From: DASXSB01 sp036506275 | GTDB lineage: Bacteria; Methylomirabilota; Methylomirabilia; Rokubacteriales; CSP1-6 | Length of the DNA: 64,000 bases | NCBI GenBank assembly: GCA_036506275.1 | Contig: DASXSB010000054.1 | Span: 45,892-109,891 of the forward strand | Direction of reading: 5' to 3' | Shown here: piece by piece, positions 18,531-26,287 of the stretch | How the letters are laid out: each line of letters opens with the position of its first letter | Numbering within the stretch: the first letter of the stretch is position 1 | The notes under the pieces: generated by a model | What the model saw: only the letters and a program-made list of their open reading frames with translations | What the model was told of the DNA's origin: nothing | The model's database searches: none | Made by a program: the position numbers and the translations under genes

Positions 18531-19367
18531 ATGGTGCGCGTCGCCTTTCCGGGAGGTACGGGGGACGTCGGTCCCGGCCGCACCCGCGCGGTGCGGGCGG
18601 GAGTCCTGTTCTTCGTCCTCTTCCTGATCCTCTACATGTCCGCCACCGTCGTCCCCGCCGGCCACGTGGGCGTGCAGGATTTCTTCGGCACCGTGTCGGA
18701 TCGCGTCCTCGCGCCCGGCATCAATCTCGTGGTGCCGGGCACGCGCGTGATCAAGTTCAGCGTGCAGACGCGCGAGATCAAGGAGACGGCGGCGGTGCCG
18801 ACGTCCGAAGGGCTGATCGTGAACCTCGACGTCTCCCTGCTCTTCCGGATGCAGCCGGACGCCGCCGCCCGTGTCTACAAGACGATCGGCCGTCAGTTCG
18901 AGGCGGTGGTGATCGACCCCCAGCTTCGATCGGTGATCCGCGACGTCACCGCCGAGTACGAGGCGAAGTTCCTCTATTCCGGCTCGCGCGAGGTCGTGGC
19001 CCAGAACATGTTCAAGCACATGCGGGCGGCGCTGGCCCCGCGCGGGATCGAGGCGGAGCAGGTGCTCCTGCGCGCCGTCCAGCTCCCGCCCCTGCTCACC
19101 GCCGCCATCCAGGAGAAGCTGCAAGCCGAGCAGCAGGCGCAGCGCATGCGCTTCGTCCTCGACCGCGAGCGCCAGGAGGCCGAGCGCAAGCGCGTGGAGG
19201 CGCAGGGCATCGCCGACTTCCAGGGCATCGTGGCCAAGGGCATCAGCGCCGAGCTCCTCAAGTGGAAGGCGATCGAGGTCGCGCACGAGCTGTCGAAGAG
19301 CCCGAACGCGAAGATCATCGTGCTCGGCGACAAGAGCGGACTGCCGATCATCCTCAGCGACAAATAG
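18531..19367 (+). CDS. SPFH/prohibitin-family membrane protein
   Basis: A 278-aa stomatin/prohibitin/HflK-type protein. It has one N-terminal membrane helix (AGVLFFVLFLILYMSATVV), then VPAGHVGVQDFFGTV leading into the SPFH domain. A C-terminal coiled coil is rich in RERQEAERKRVEAQGIA, followed by a helix ending in LGDKSGLPIIL. Such proteins form membrane scaffolds and modulate proteases such as FtsH. The ATG with GGGAGGAGA upstream is preferred over an upstream in-frame extension. The gene is divergent from the MoxR operon and is followed by a GC-rich hairpin. Confidence 0.9.
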   Translation: MVRVAFPGGTGDVGPGRTRAVRAGVLFFVLFLILYMSATVVPAGHVGVQDFFGTVSDRVLAPGINLVVPGTRVIKFSVQTREIKETAAVPTSEGLIVNLDVSLLFRMQPDAAARVYKTIGRQFEAVVIDPQLRSVIRDVTAEYEAKFLYSGSREVVAQNMFKHMRAALAPRGIEAEQVLLRAVQLPPLLTAAIQEKLQAEQQAQRMRFVLDRERQEAERKRVEAQGIADFQGIVAKGISAELLKWKAIEVAHELSKSPNAKIIVLGDKSGLPIILSDK

Positions 19368-19380
19368 CGACGCCGGCCGT

Positions 19381-19403
19381 CCGCCCGACGCGGGGGCGGG
19401 CGG
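19381..19403 (+). terminator. GC-rich hairpin downstream of the SPFH gene
   Basis: CCGCCCG (19381-19387) pairs with CGGGCGG (19397-19403) across a 9-nt loop just after the SPFH stop codon. No T tract follows, so it is at most a weak terminator or an RNA-stabilising structure. Confidence 0.3.
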
Positions 19404-19421
19404 GCTGCTAGACTGCGTTCG

Positions 19422-20459
19422 ATGGTCGCCGAGGCCCCGTCACCGATCGACTACCCGTGGGAAGACACCCCGCCCCCCGGCGGCACGGTGACAGTGGCGC
19501 CGGGAACGCGCTGGCTCCGCATGCCCCTGCCCTTCCAGCTCGACCACATCAACCTCTGGCTCCTCGACGACGGCGAGGGCGTGGCCGCCGTCGACACCGG
19601 GGTCGCCCTTCCCGCCACGCGGGAGCTGTGGGAAGCGCTCTTCGCGGGCGAGCTCGCCGGCCGCCGCCTCACGCGCGTGCTCGTCACCCACTTCCATCCC
19701 GATCACATCGGCAACGCGGAATGGTTGGCGGCGCGGTTCGGCGTCGACCTCTGGTGCGCGCGCACGGAGTGGTTCGCCGCGCAGTACGCGCGCCGGAGCC
19801 GGGGACCGGCCGATCTCGAGGCGCGCCTCGAGCACTACCGGCGCCACGGCATCCGGGACGACGCGCTCGCCGGCCTCCGCGAGCGCGGCAATCATTACCC
19901 GGGACTGGTCCCGGCCCTGCCGCATCGCTTCCGGTCGCTGCGCGACGGCGACTCCGTGTGGATCGGCGGCCACCGGTGGCGCGTCATGACCGTGGAGGGC
20001 CACACGCCCGAGCACGTCTGTCTCTGGAGCGCGGAGACGCAGGTCCTGATCTCCGGTGACGAGATCCTGCCCAAGATCACCACCAACATCAGCGTGTGGG
20101 CGGAGGAGCCATACGCGAATCCGCTGCGGCGCTACCTCGACTCCCTCGCGCGCTTTCAGCCCCTCACCGACGACGCGCTCGTGCTTCCGTCCCACGGCCT
20201 GCCCTTCCGCGGACTCCACGCGCGTCTCGACGCCCTCCGCCGGCATCACGAGACGCGCCTGGCGGAGACGGCCAACGCGCTCACGGAGCCGCGGAGTGCC
20301 GCCGACCTCGTGCCCTTGCTCTTCCGTCGCGAGCTCGACGTCCACCAGCTCGCCTTTGCCATCGGGGAAGCGCTCGCGCACCTGAACTTCCTGGAGGCGG
20401 AGGGGCGCGCGGTTCGCGTCGTGGGCGCCGACGGCGTCCACCGCTTCCGCAAGGCGTAG
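19422..20459 (+). CDS. MBL-fold metallo-hydrolase
   Basis: A 345-aa metallo-beta-lactamase-fold enzyme. The metal site is THFHPDHIGN near residue 92; VEGHTPEHVCL provides the next His, ISGDEIL the bridging Asp and PSHGLPF the last His. A helical C-terminal extension of about 100 residues (HHETRLAETANAL onward) fits the winged-helix tail seen in hydroxyacylglutathione-hydrolase-like proteins. It probably hydrolyses a thioester or lactone in the cytoplasm. The substrate is unknown. The next gene is convergent. Confidence 0.92.
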   Translation: MVAEAPSPIDYPWEDTPPPGGTVTVAPGTRWLRMPLPFQLDHINLWLLDDGEGVAAVDTGVALPATRELWEALFAGELAGRRLTRVLVTHFHPDHIGNAEWLAARFGVDLWCARTEWFAAQYARRSRGPADLEARLEHYRRHGIRDDALAGLRERGNHYPGLVPALPHRFRSLRDGDSVWIGGHRWRVMTVEGHTPEHVCLWSAETQVLISGDEILPKITTNISVWAEEPYANPLRRYLDSLARFQPLTDDALVLPSHGLPFRGLHARLDALRRHHETRLAETANALTEPRSAADLVPLLFRRELDVHQLAFAIGEALAHLNFLEAEGRAVRVVGADGVHRFRKA

Positions 20460-20494
20460 CGGGCGCGGAGGCGTCCCCCGCGCCCGCGGAGCGT

Positions 20495-21298
20495 TCAGCC
20501 GAGCTGGATGTCGAGGGGGAAGACGGGATCCATGAGCGAGGCGCCGCCGTCGACGATGAGGGTCTGGCCGGTAATCCAGGCCGCTTCCTCGGAGCAGAGC
20601 AGCGCTACCGCGTTGCCGATGTCCGCGGGTGTTCCCATCCGGCCCATCGGCGTCCATCCGCTTTCGTGCCAGGCGCGGGTCATGGCCTGCACGGGATCCG
20701 GCAGTCCGTTGAAGACGCTGTCCTCCGTGAGTCCCGGGCTGACGGCGTTCACGGTGATACCGCGCTTGGCGAGCGCCACCGCGAAATAGCGGCACAGCGA
20801 CTCCAGCGCCGCCTTGCCCGAGCCCATCGCGATCCACGACTGCCAGCTTCCGGTGCGTGCGCTCGGCGCGTAGGTCACGGCGACGATGCGACCGCCTGTG
20901 CTCATGAGCGGCGCCGCCTCGTGCACCGCGACCAGGAACGCCTTCGCCTGAGAATCGACGGCGGCGTCCCATTGCTCGAGGCCGATGCTCATCGGCGGCC
21001 GATAGAATTCACCGAGCTCCGGCCGCGCGTTGCTGATGAGGATGTCGACGCCACCGAGGTCCTGCTTCACCCGCTGCACCATCGCGCGCACGTCGTCCGG
21101 GCGGCGGACGTCGGCCTGGACGATCAGGCCGTGCGCGCCGAGCTTGCGCACCGATCCGAGCGTGTCTCTGGCCGCCGCCTCGTTGACGTAGTAATGCACG
21201 GCCACGTCGGCGCCGCTCTCGGCGAGCTTCAATGCGATCCCGCGCCCGATGCCGCGCGAGCTTCCCGTGATGAGCGCGCGTTTGCCTCGAAGTGTCAT
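20495..21298 (-). CDS. SDR family oxidoreductase, FabL-like, with atypical catalytic site
   Basis: A 267-aa Rossmann-fold reductase. The cofactor motif is TGSSRGIGRG near residue 12, with DVRRPDDV, ISNARPELGE and a C-terminal substrate loop PGLTEDSVFNG. The order near the active site resembles enoyl-ACP reductase III (FabL), where Tyr is six residues before Lys. Here the segment reads SWIAMGSGKAALE, so the Tyr position is Trp while Lys is kept. AAAGGAGG precedes the ATG. NAD(P)-dependent reduction is likely by family, but the missing Tyr makes the mechanism uncertain. Confidence 0.85.
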   Translation of the reverse strand: MTLRGKRALITGSSRGIGRGIALKLAESGADVAVHYYVNEAAARDTLGSVRKLGAHGLIVQADVRRPDDVRAMVQRVKQDLGGVDILISNARPELGEFYRPPMSIGLEQWDAAVDSQAKAFLVAVHEAAPLMSTGGRIVAVTYAPSARTGSWQSWIAMGSGKAALESLCRYFAVALAKRGITVNAVSPGLTEDSVFNGLPDPVQAMTRAWHESGWTPMGRMGTPADIGNAVALLCSEEAAWITGQTLIVDGGASLMDPVFPLDIQLG

Positions 21299-21396
21299 GG
21301 GCAGCCTCCTTTCGTCTGGGGGGGGACGCGGTGCGAGACCTCCGGCGCAAAGCCGTTGGAGGACGCGGGGACTGTGCGCGTGCGCGCGGGGTGCTG

Positions 21397-22395
21397 TCAA
21401 GCGCGATCGGCGCCAGCGACCAGCTTCAGGTCGTCTGCGAGGAGGCGATACAGACGCGCCTGCGCCGCCTCGTCCTCGCCGCGCAGCACGGCGGACGGAT
21501 GAAGGGTGGCGAGCGTTTTCGCGGCCCAGCCTGTAGGGAGGAAGCGCCCGCGCTGCTGCATGAGCCGGAATTCCGGACCGAAGATCGCGCTGGCGGCGGT
21601 GGCGCCCATGCAGACGAGAATCGCGGGCTGGAGGACGCCGATCTCCGCCGTGAGCCACGGGCGACAGGCGGCGACCTCGGTGAGGCGCGGCGTCTGATGG
21701 ATGCGCCGCTTGCCGCGCGCGATGAACTTGAAGTGCTTCACGGCGTTGGTGACGTACAGGCGGCCTCGATCGAGCCCGGCCTCTGCGAGAGCCCGGTCCA
21801 GCACCTCGCCCGCCGGCCCCACGAACGGCGCGCCCTTGAGATCTTCCTGGTCGCCGGGCTGCTCTCCCACGAGAACGATGCGCGCGTCCGCCGGGCCCTG
21901 ACCGAAAACGGTCTGCGTGGCGTCGCGGTACAGGTCGCAGCCCGTGCAGCGGGCGGCGGCGGCCTTGAGATCGATGAGCCCGGCGCCGGCGGGCACGAAC
22001 GGGGCCGCCCCGCCACCCTGCGACGTGAGCTTCAGCATCTCCTCGACGTCCGCCTGCCGCGTCTCGCGCCAGGCCTGCATCCCCAGGGCGCGCAGGCGCC
22101 GCACGTCGGCGTCGGTGGCGTCGCGAAGAAGCTCGCGGTTCTCGTGGACGAGCCGCCAGAGCACCGCGTAAAGGACCCGCCAGCGCGCGGGATCGCGAGC
22201 GCCCGCCGCCTGACGGGCGACATCGAGGAACTCGCGCGGAACGCGTGCCGTCCCCGAAGGGCCGGCCCCCGCGGTGAGCGACGCCGTTGCGCTCTCGTGC
22301 CACGTCACGTCCGCGGGCGGGATGCCTTCGCTCAGGAGCACGCGCGCCGCCGTTTGCCAGGCCTCGAACGTGGGCGGAATCTCGACGGTCCTCAC
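21397..22395 (-). CDS. udgX: UdgX-type uracil-DNA binding protein with truncated DUF4130 domain
   Basis: A 332-aa protein. The uracil-DNA glycosylase domain spans about residues 140-330. It has the UdgX-specific GEQPGDQED motif (177 onward) and the KRRIHQ loop at 229-234, whose His (about 233) forms a covalent bond with uracil-containing DNA in characterised UdgX. Iron-sulfur cysteines are in RCTGCD (150 and 153) and at C244, with C262 a possible fourth. The first 120 residues resemble the beginning of DUF4130 (VPREFLDVARQAA, LYAVLWRLVHENRELL), which is often fused to UdgX, but the second half of that domain is missing. It acts in DNA repair. Confidence 0.93.
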   Translation of the reverse strand: MRTVEIPPTFEAWQTAARVLLSEGIPPADVTWHESATASLTAGAGPSGTARVPREFLDVARQAAGARDPARWRVLYAVLWRLVHENRELLRDATDADVRRLRALGMQAWRETRQADVEEMLKLTSQGGGAAPFVPAGAGLIDLKAAAARCTGCDLYRDATQTVFGQGPADARIVLVGEQPGDQEDLKGAPFVGPAGEVLDRALAEAGLDRGRLYVTNAVKHFKFIARGKRRIHQTPRLTEVAACRPWLTAEIGVLQPAILVCMGATAASAIFGPEFRLMQQRGRFLPTGWAAKTLATLHPSAVLRGEDEAAQARLYRLLADDLKLVAGADRA

Positions 22396-22476
22396 GCCTG
22401 CACCGCATGCGGACAGGCGAACGCGGGAGGCGTGGCCGCCTCCCGCGCCGTGCTCGTTACGCGGAGGTCGCCCCGA

Positions 22477-23043
22477 TCAGGCGGCTTCGCGCCAGGTCGG
22501 ACGGTAGATCCGTTCGCCGCGATAGTTCCGCCACTCGCGATCGAAGTATTCGGCATCTTCTTCGGTGCGCGGTGTGACACCCATCACGATGTTGCCTTCC
22601 TTGATGCCGGCCTCGTACTCGCGGGCACGCTCCTCGGGGATGCCCGCGCCCACGAGGGCGCCCACGAGACCGCCCGCCACCGCGCCCGTCGCCGCGCCCG
22701 CGAGCGCCGCCGCGATTGGTCCCATGGCGAGGAGGCCGATTCCCGGCAGCGCGATGGTGCCCGCCGCCGCCAGCACCGCCAGCACGGCGCCGAGCGTACC
22801 ACCGACGGCGGCGCCGACGCCCGCGCCCTCGGCCGCCTTGCTGCCGAGCTCCGTCTCCGGCGCGCCCTCACCGAAATGCCGCCGGCGCGCCTCGTCCGAC
22901 ATCAGCAGCGTCACGTCATCCTTCGTGTACCCACGACCCGTCAGCGAGCCGTACGCGCGTTCCGCGCTCTCGCGATCCCTGAACATTCCCGTCATCAGCC
23001 CCGACCGGCGTGATTCCGCGGCCGGGCTACGATAGTCAGCCAT
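22477..23043 (-). CDS. General stress protein-like, glycine-zipper protein
   Basis: A 188-aa protein. The N-terminal domain (TGMFRDRESAERAYGSLTG followed by GYTKDDVTLLMSDEA) matches general-stress-protein/YflT-like repeats. The centre (about 68-130) is Gly/Ala-rich and hydrophobic with glycine-zipper spacing, likely membrane-associated. A final REYEAGIKEGNIVMGV segment repeats the alpha/beta pattern. Heat- or low-temperature-induced relatives are known, but the molecular role is not. It is a stand-alone gene between udgX and a divergent YCII gene. Confidence 0.8.
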   Translation of the reverse strand: MADYRSPAAESRRSGLMTGMFRDRESAERAYGSLTGRGYTKDDVTLLMSDEARRRHFGEGAPETELGSKAAEGAGVGAAVGGTLGAVLAVLAAAGTIALPGIGLLAMGPIAAALAGAATGAVAGGLVGALVGAGIPEERAREYEAGIKEGNIVMGVTPRTEEDAEYFDREWRNYRGERIYRPTWREAA

Positions 23044-23190
23044 GATTGCCCCCTATGAGTTGATTGCAACGTCGCACAGTTGGAGCAAGCGAGGTGCCAG
23101 CACATCGCTCCCGCGTTCGTTGTCGAAATCGCCGTCGGTGGCTCGTCATTGCGGTAGAAGCACTTCAACTCGGCGTGCTGGAGGAGAGCC

Positions 23191-23538
23191 ATGAAGTACA
23201 CGGTGCTGGTCTACGAGACGGAGACGGATTTCGCCGCCCGCACAGACGCCAAGCGCAAGGACGCCTACTGGGGCGCGTACCGAGCCTACACGAAGGCGCT
23301 CACCGACGCCGGCGTCATGGCAGGAGGCGCCGGACTTCAGCCGCCCGCGGTCGGCACGACGCTGCGTCATCGCGACGGCAAGCGCCGCGTGCAGGACGGT
23401 CCGTACGCCGAGGCCAAGGAGCAACTCGGCGGCTACTACGTCCTCGACGTGCCCGATCTCGACACCGCGCTCGAGTGGGCGGCGCGATGCCCGTCCGCGT
23501 CCACGGGCGCCGTCGAGGTCCGCCCCAACCTCTCGTGA
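23191..23538 (+). CDS. YCII-related (DGPF) protein, partner of ECF sigma factor
   Basis: A 115-aa ferredoxin-like-fold protein. The DGPF-type motif is QDGPYAEAKEQLGGYYVLDV with the downstream VPDLDTALEWAARCP. YCII/DGPF proteins are consistently encoded beside ECF42-type sigma factors, as here (33 bp upstream of the sigma gene). The biochemical role is unknown; a small-molecule sensor or enzyme is usually proposed. The ATG has GGAGGAG upstream. Confidence 0.92.
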   Translation: MKYTVLVYETETDFAARTDAKRKDAYWGAYRAYTKALTDAGVMAGGAGLQPPAVGTTLRHRDGKRRVQDGPYAEAKEQLGGYYVLDVPDLDTALEWAARCPSASTGAVEVRPNLS

Positions 23539-23571
23539 GGGGCTGAGGTCCGGCGGGATCGAGGCACCGAC

Positions 23572-24795
23572 ATGGACGCGCGCCAGGCCGCCGAGCTGGC
23601 CGCTCGCACCTCGTATGGCCGTCTCGTCGCGTACCTGGCCGCGTCCTGGCGCGACGTGGCGCGCGCCGAGGACGCGCTCGGCGATGCCCTCGTGGCCGCA
23701 CTCGAGACGTGGCCACAAAGCGGCGTGCCGGAGAAGCCGGAGGCGTGGCTGCTCTCGGTGGCGCGGCGCCGGCTCATCGACGGCGCGCGCCACGCGAGTG
23801 TCGCCGCCGCCACCACGGACGCGCTCCGCATCGTGGTGGAGCGCGCCCAGGAAGAGGCCTCGATGGACGTGCAGTTTCCCGACGAGCGCTTGAAGCTGCT
23901 GTTCGTGTGCGCTCATCCCGCCATCGACGAGGGAATCCGAACGCCGTTGATGCTCCAGACCGTGCTCGGGCTCGACGCCGCCGCCATCGCGTCCGCGTTC
24001 CTGGTCTCGCCGGCGACGATGGGGCAACGGCTCGTGCGCGCGAAAACGAAGATCCGCGACGCCGGCATCCACTTCGACCTGCCCGAGGCGCACGAGCTCC
24101 CCGAGCGCGTGGAGGCCGTGCTGGAGGCGATCTACGCGGTGTACGGGACGAGCTGGGACGACGTCGCCGGCGCCGACGCGCGACGCCGCGGCCTCGCCGA
24201 GGAAGCGATCTACCTCGGGCGTCTGGTGGTCGGCCTCCTGCCCGATGAGCCCGAAGCGGGCGGGCTGCTCGCGTTGATGCTCCACTGCGAGGCGCGGCGC
24301 CCCGCCCGCCGCGACGCGGACGGCCGCTACGTCCCCCTCACCGACCAGGACGTCGCGCGCTGGTCCACGCCGCTGCTGAAGGAAGCCGAGCAGATCCTCC
24401 ACGCCGCATCGCGGCCGAACCGGCCCGGACGCTTCCAGCTCGAGGCCGCCATCCAGTCCGTCCATGCGGCTCGTGCCGCCACCGGACGCACGGACTGGGA
24501 CGCGATCGCGCTCCTGTACGAAGGGCTCCTGCGCTGCGCGCCCACCATCGGCGCTCACGTCGGGCACGCCGCCGCCCTCGCGGAGACGCGGGGCGCCGCC
24601 GCCGGCCTGCGGGCGCTCGATGCGATGCCGGCGGCGGTCAGCGCGTATCAGCCGTACTGGGCGCTGCGCGCGCACCTGCTACGCGCGGTCGGCCGCGGCG
24701 ACGACGCGCGCGACGCCTATGGACGCGCGATCGGCCTCACCGAAGACGGCGCCGCGCGTGCTTTCCTGGTCGCCCAGGCGGCCGCCGTGCGGTGA
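23572..24795 (+). CDS. ECF sigma factor, ECF42 type, with C-terminal TPR-like extension
   Basis: A 407-aa protein. Sigma region 2 lies at residues 10-75 (SWRDVARAEDALGDALVAAL, EAWLLSVARRRLIDGAR). A region 4-like helix-turn-helix follows near 120-160 (QTVLGLDAAAIASAFLVSP, GQRLVRAKTKIRDAG). The remaining 230 residues are the helical DUF6596/TPR-like extension typical of ECF42 (EAIYAVYGTSWDD, AIYLGRLVVGLLPDEPEA). No anti-sigma gene is nearby; the extension is thought to take that role. It lies directly behind the DGPF gene, so they are probably cotranscribed. The OsmC selenoprotein candidate is convergent downstream. Confidence 0.94.
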   Translation: MDARQAAELAARTSYGRLVAYLAASWRDVARAEDALGDALVAALETWPQSGVPEKPEAWLLSVARRRLIDGARHASVAAATTDALRIVVERAQEEASMDVQFPDERLKLLFVCAHPAIDEGIRTPLMLQTVLGLDAAAIASAFLVSPATMGQRLVRAKTKIRDAGIHFDLPEAHELPERVEAVLEAIYAVYGTSWDDVAGADARRRGLAEEAIYLGRLVVGLLPDEPEAGGLLALMLHCEARRPARRDADGRYVPLTDQDVARWSTPLLKEAEQILHAASRPNRPGRFQLEAAIQSVHAARAATGRTDWDAIALLYEGLLRCAPTIGAHVGHAAALAETRGAAAGLRALDAMPAAVSAYQPYWALRAHLLRAVGRGDDARDAYGRAIGLTEDGAARAFLVAQAAAVR

Positions 24796-24833
24796 CGTTC
24801 CTCACGAAAGGAGCGGGAGATGACTGAGAGCGA

Positions 24834-25259
24834 TCACGTGAGGCGCGTCCGGATGTTGATCTCCGATGTCAGCGTGCGATGGACCGGGCACTTCTCGGCG
24901 ATCTCGAGGAGCCGCGCCCGCTGGTCGTCGGTGAGAGCGCCGGACACCGAGATGTCGCTCTCGATGCGATCCAGCATTCCTTCTTTCGTCTCGCACTCCT
25001 CGCAGTCCTTGGCGTGGATCCGTGAGTGACGGAGGGTCACGGTGACGTCCCCGAGCGACCACTGCTTGCGTCGCGCGTACAGCGCGATCGTCATCGACGT
25101 TCAGGATCCGAGCGCGATTAATAGATAGTCGTACGGCGACGGCCCGAGGTCGGTGCCGCCGTGGGCGACCGGCTCGTCGGCGACGAGCCGATGCCGTCCG
25201 ACCTCCACCTCCTGCGCGAATCCATCCCCTCGCCCGCGCACGATCACCGTCGGCATCAT
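24834..25259 (-). CDS. OsmC-family peroxiredoxin-like protein with in-frame UGA at the active-site Cys: probable selenoprotein
   Basis: Reading through one in-frame TGA (25101-25103, codon 53) gives a complete 141-aa OsmC/Ohr-fold protein. Before the TGA comes GGTDLGPSPYDYLLIALGS and directly after it TSMTIALYARRKQW. In ordinary homologues this junction is ALGACTSMT, so the UGA replaces exactly the first active-site cysteine. The second cysteine is kept in LLEIAEKCPVHRTL. A stem-loop fitting bacterial SECIS rules starts 14 nt after the UGA. OsmC-like selenoproteins are known from metagenomic selenoproteome surveys. The start is ATGATG with GAGGTG upstream. A conventional call would keep only 24834-25094. 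Selenocysteine machinery is not in the window; a point mutation or sequencing error is the alternative. Confidence 0.85.
25071..25087 (-). promoter_or_regulatory. Candidate bacterial SECIS stem-loop
   Basis: On the minus strand TCGCGC pairs perfectly with GCGCGA around the 5-nt loop TGTAC. The loop begins 20 nt after the UGA and has G as its second base. These values meet published bacterial SECIS criteria (loop 16-37 nt from UGA, 3-14 nt long, G among the first two bases). It lies inside the coding sequence, as required for SelB binding. Confidence 0.65.
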
Positions 25260-25320
25260 CCACCTCGCTGTGACTGGCTTGCCGCCCTGTCGTTCGCCGC
25301 CCCCGAGACGGCGATGCCGC

Positions 25321-25728
25321 TCACGGCTTGATGACGTCGATGCCGATGATGACGATCTTGGCGCCCGACTTGTTCTCCGCCCAGTGGGTGACGTCGCGCG
25401 ATTCCGTCATGACCTCGCCGGCGTTGTACGTCTTCGAGTAGCCGCCCTCGCGGCGCTCGGTCAGCGTGCCTTCCGCGATGTAGGCGAACGCGGGGCGGTC
25501 CTTGTGGCTGTGGATCCCGGCCACGCCGCCCGGCTCCACCGTGAGGCGACGCAGGCGGAGCTGGTGGCCGGGGATGTCGGGGCCGAGGTCGACCGTGCTC
25601 ACCACCTTGGCGTCGACGCCCTTCGTCTCCGTCGGGGGAGACTGCTGCCCGATGGCCGTTCCCAGTCCGATGCCCGCCGCCAGCGCGAGAAGCCAGGACG
25701 TCGAGAGCAGAACTCGTCGTGCCTTCAT
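25321..25728 (-). CDS. Exported cupin-domain protein
   Basis: A 135-aa protein with a signal peptide (RRVLLSTSWLLALAAGIGLG) and a single cupin barrel. Metal-binding motif 1 is GGVAGIHSHKDRPAFAYIAEG (His-His-Glu pattern) and motif 2 contains GEVMTESRDVTHWAENKSG (His). It is predicted to be periplasmic and metal-dependent or metal-binding. GGGAGGAC lies before the ATG. The function of such small exported cupins is generally unknown. It is a single gene next to the selenoprotein candidate and divergent from a pilin-like gene. Confidence 0.87.
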   Translation of the reverse strand: MKARRVLLSTSWLLALAAGIGLGTAIGQQSPPTETKGVDAKVVSTVDLGPDIPGHQLRLRRLTVEPGGVAGIHSHKDRPAFAYIAEGTLTERREGGYSKTYNAGEVMTESRDVTHWAENKSGAKIVIIGIDVIKP

Positions 25729-25873
25729 GGTCGTCCTCCCTGTCGAACGTGCGCGTGTCTCGCCGACGGCGTGAGCCGCGTCACTGCGGCGCGGATTATA
25801 GGGGCTGGGCGCGACCTCCGCCAGCATCCAGAACGTAGGGCGCCCCCGCGGTCGAATGCTACGATCGTCTTCG

Positions 25874-26236
25874 ATGCGATCGCGCCTGGGCGCGAGGGGC
25901 TTCGGGCTCGTGGAGATCCTGATCGTGCTCGTCGTCGTCGTGGTGGCGGGCGCCGTGCTCTATCAATACTTCTCGTCCACGGCGCGGACGGTGGAGAAGC
26001 TGCAGCAAGATCGACCCCTCGACACCGCCAAGGTCGCGGCCGACCAGGCGAGCCTGGCCACGGTTCGGTCAGCGCTCCAGATCTATCACGCCCAGCACGA
26101 CCAGTGGCCGGCCGACAAGGCCGCGGTGCTCGCGCTCTTGCCGGGGCCGCCGCGCTTCCAGTGCGCGAGCAGCGACTTCGAGTACGATCCCGCCACCGGC
26201 GAGGTGCGCCTCACGTCCGATCCCGCGCGCTGCTGA
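25874..26236 (+). CDS. Type IV pilin-like / pseudopilin protein
   Basis: A 120-aa protein with a short basic leader (MRSRLGARG) and a class III prepilin cleavage site before FGLVEILIVLVVVVVAGAVL: Gly at -1, Phe at +1 and Glu at +5. A periplasmic helix and small globular domain end in a CASSDFEYDP...ARC disulfide-like pair. It would need a prepilin peptidase encoded elsewhere. A second ATG 18 bp upstream could add six residues. It is isolated from other pilus genes, so a minor pilin or type II secretion pseudopilin is equally likely. Confidence 0.83.
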   Translation: MRSRLGARGFGLVEILIVLVVVVVAGAVLYQYFSSTARTVEKLQQDRPLDTAKVAADQASLATVRSALQIYHAQHDQWPADKAAVLALLPGPPRFQCASSDFEYDPATGEVRLTSDPARC

Positions 26237-26287
26237 CGGCCGCTCCAGACTGAGCGCTGCCGTCGCTCGCGGGCGCTGCTCTCCCGC

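Noticed and set aside
24834..25094. Separate short OsmC gene starting at the ATG after the TGA
   Set aside because: It would lack the first half of the fold and the active-site residue, while the frame upstream of the TGA encodes the missing half with conserved motifs.
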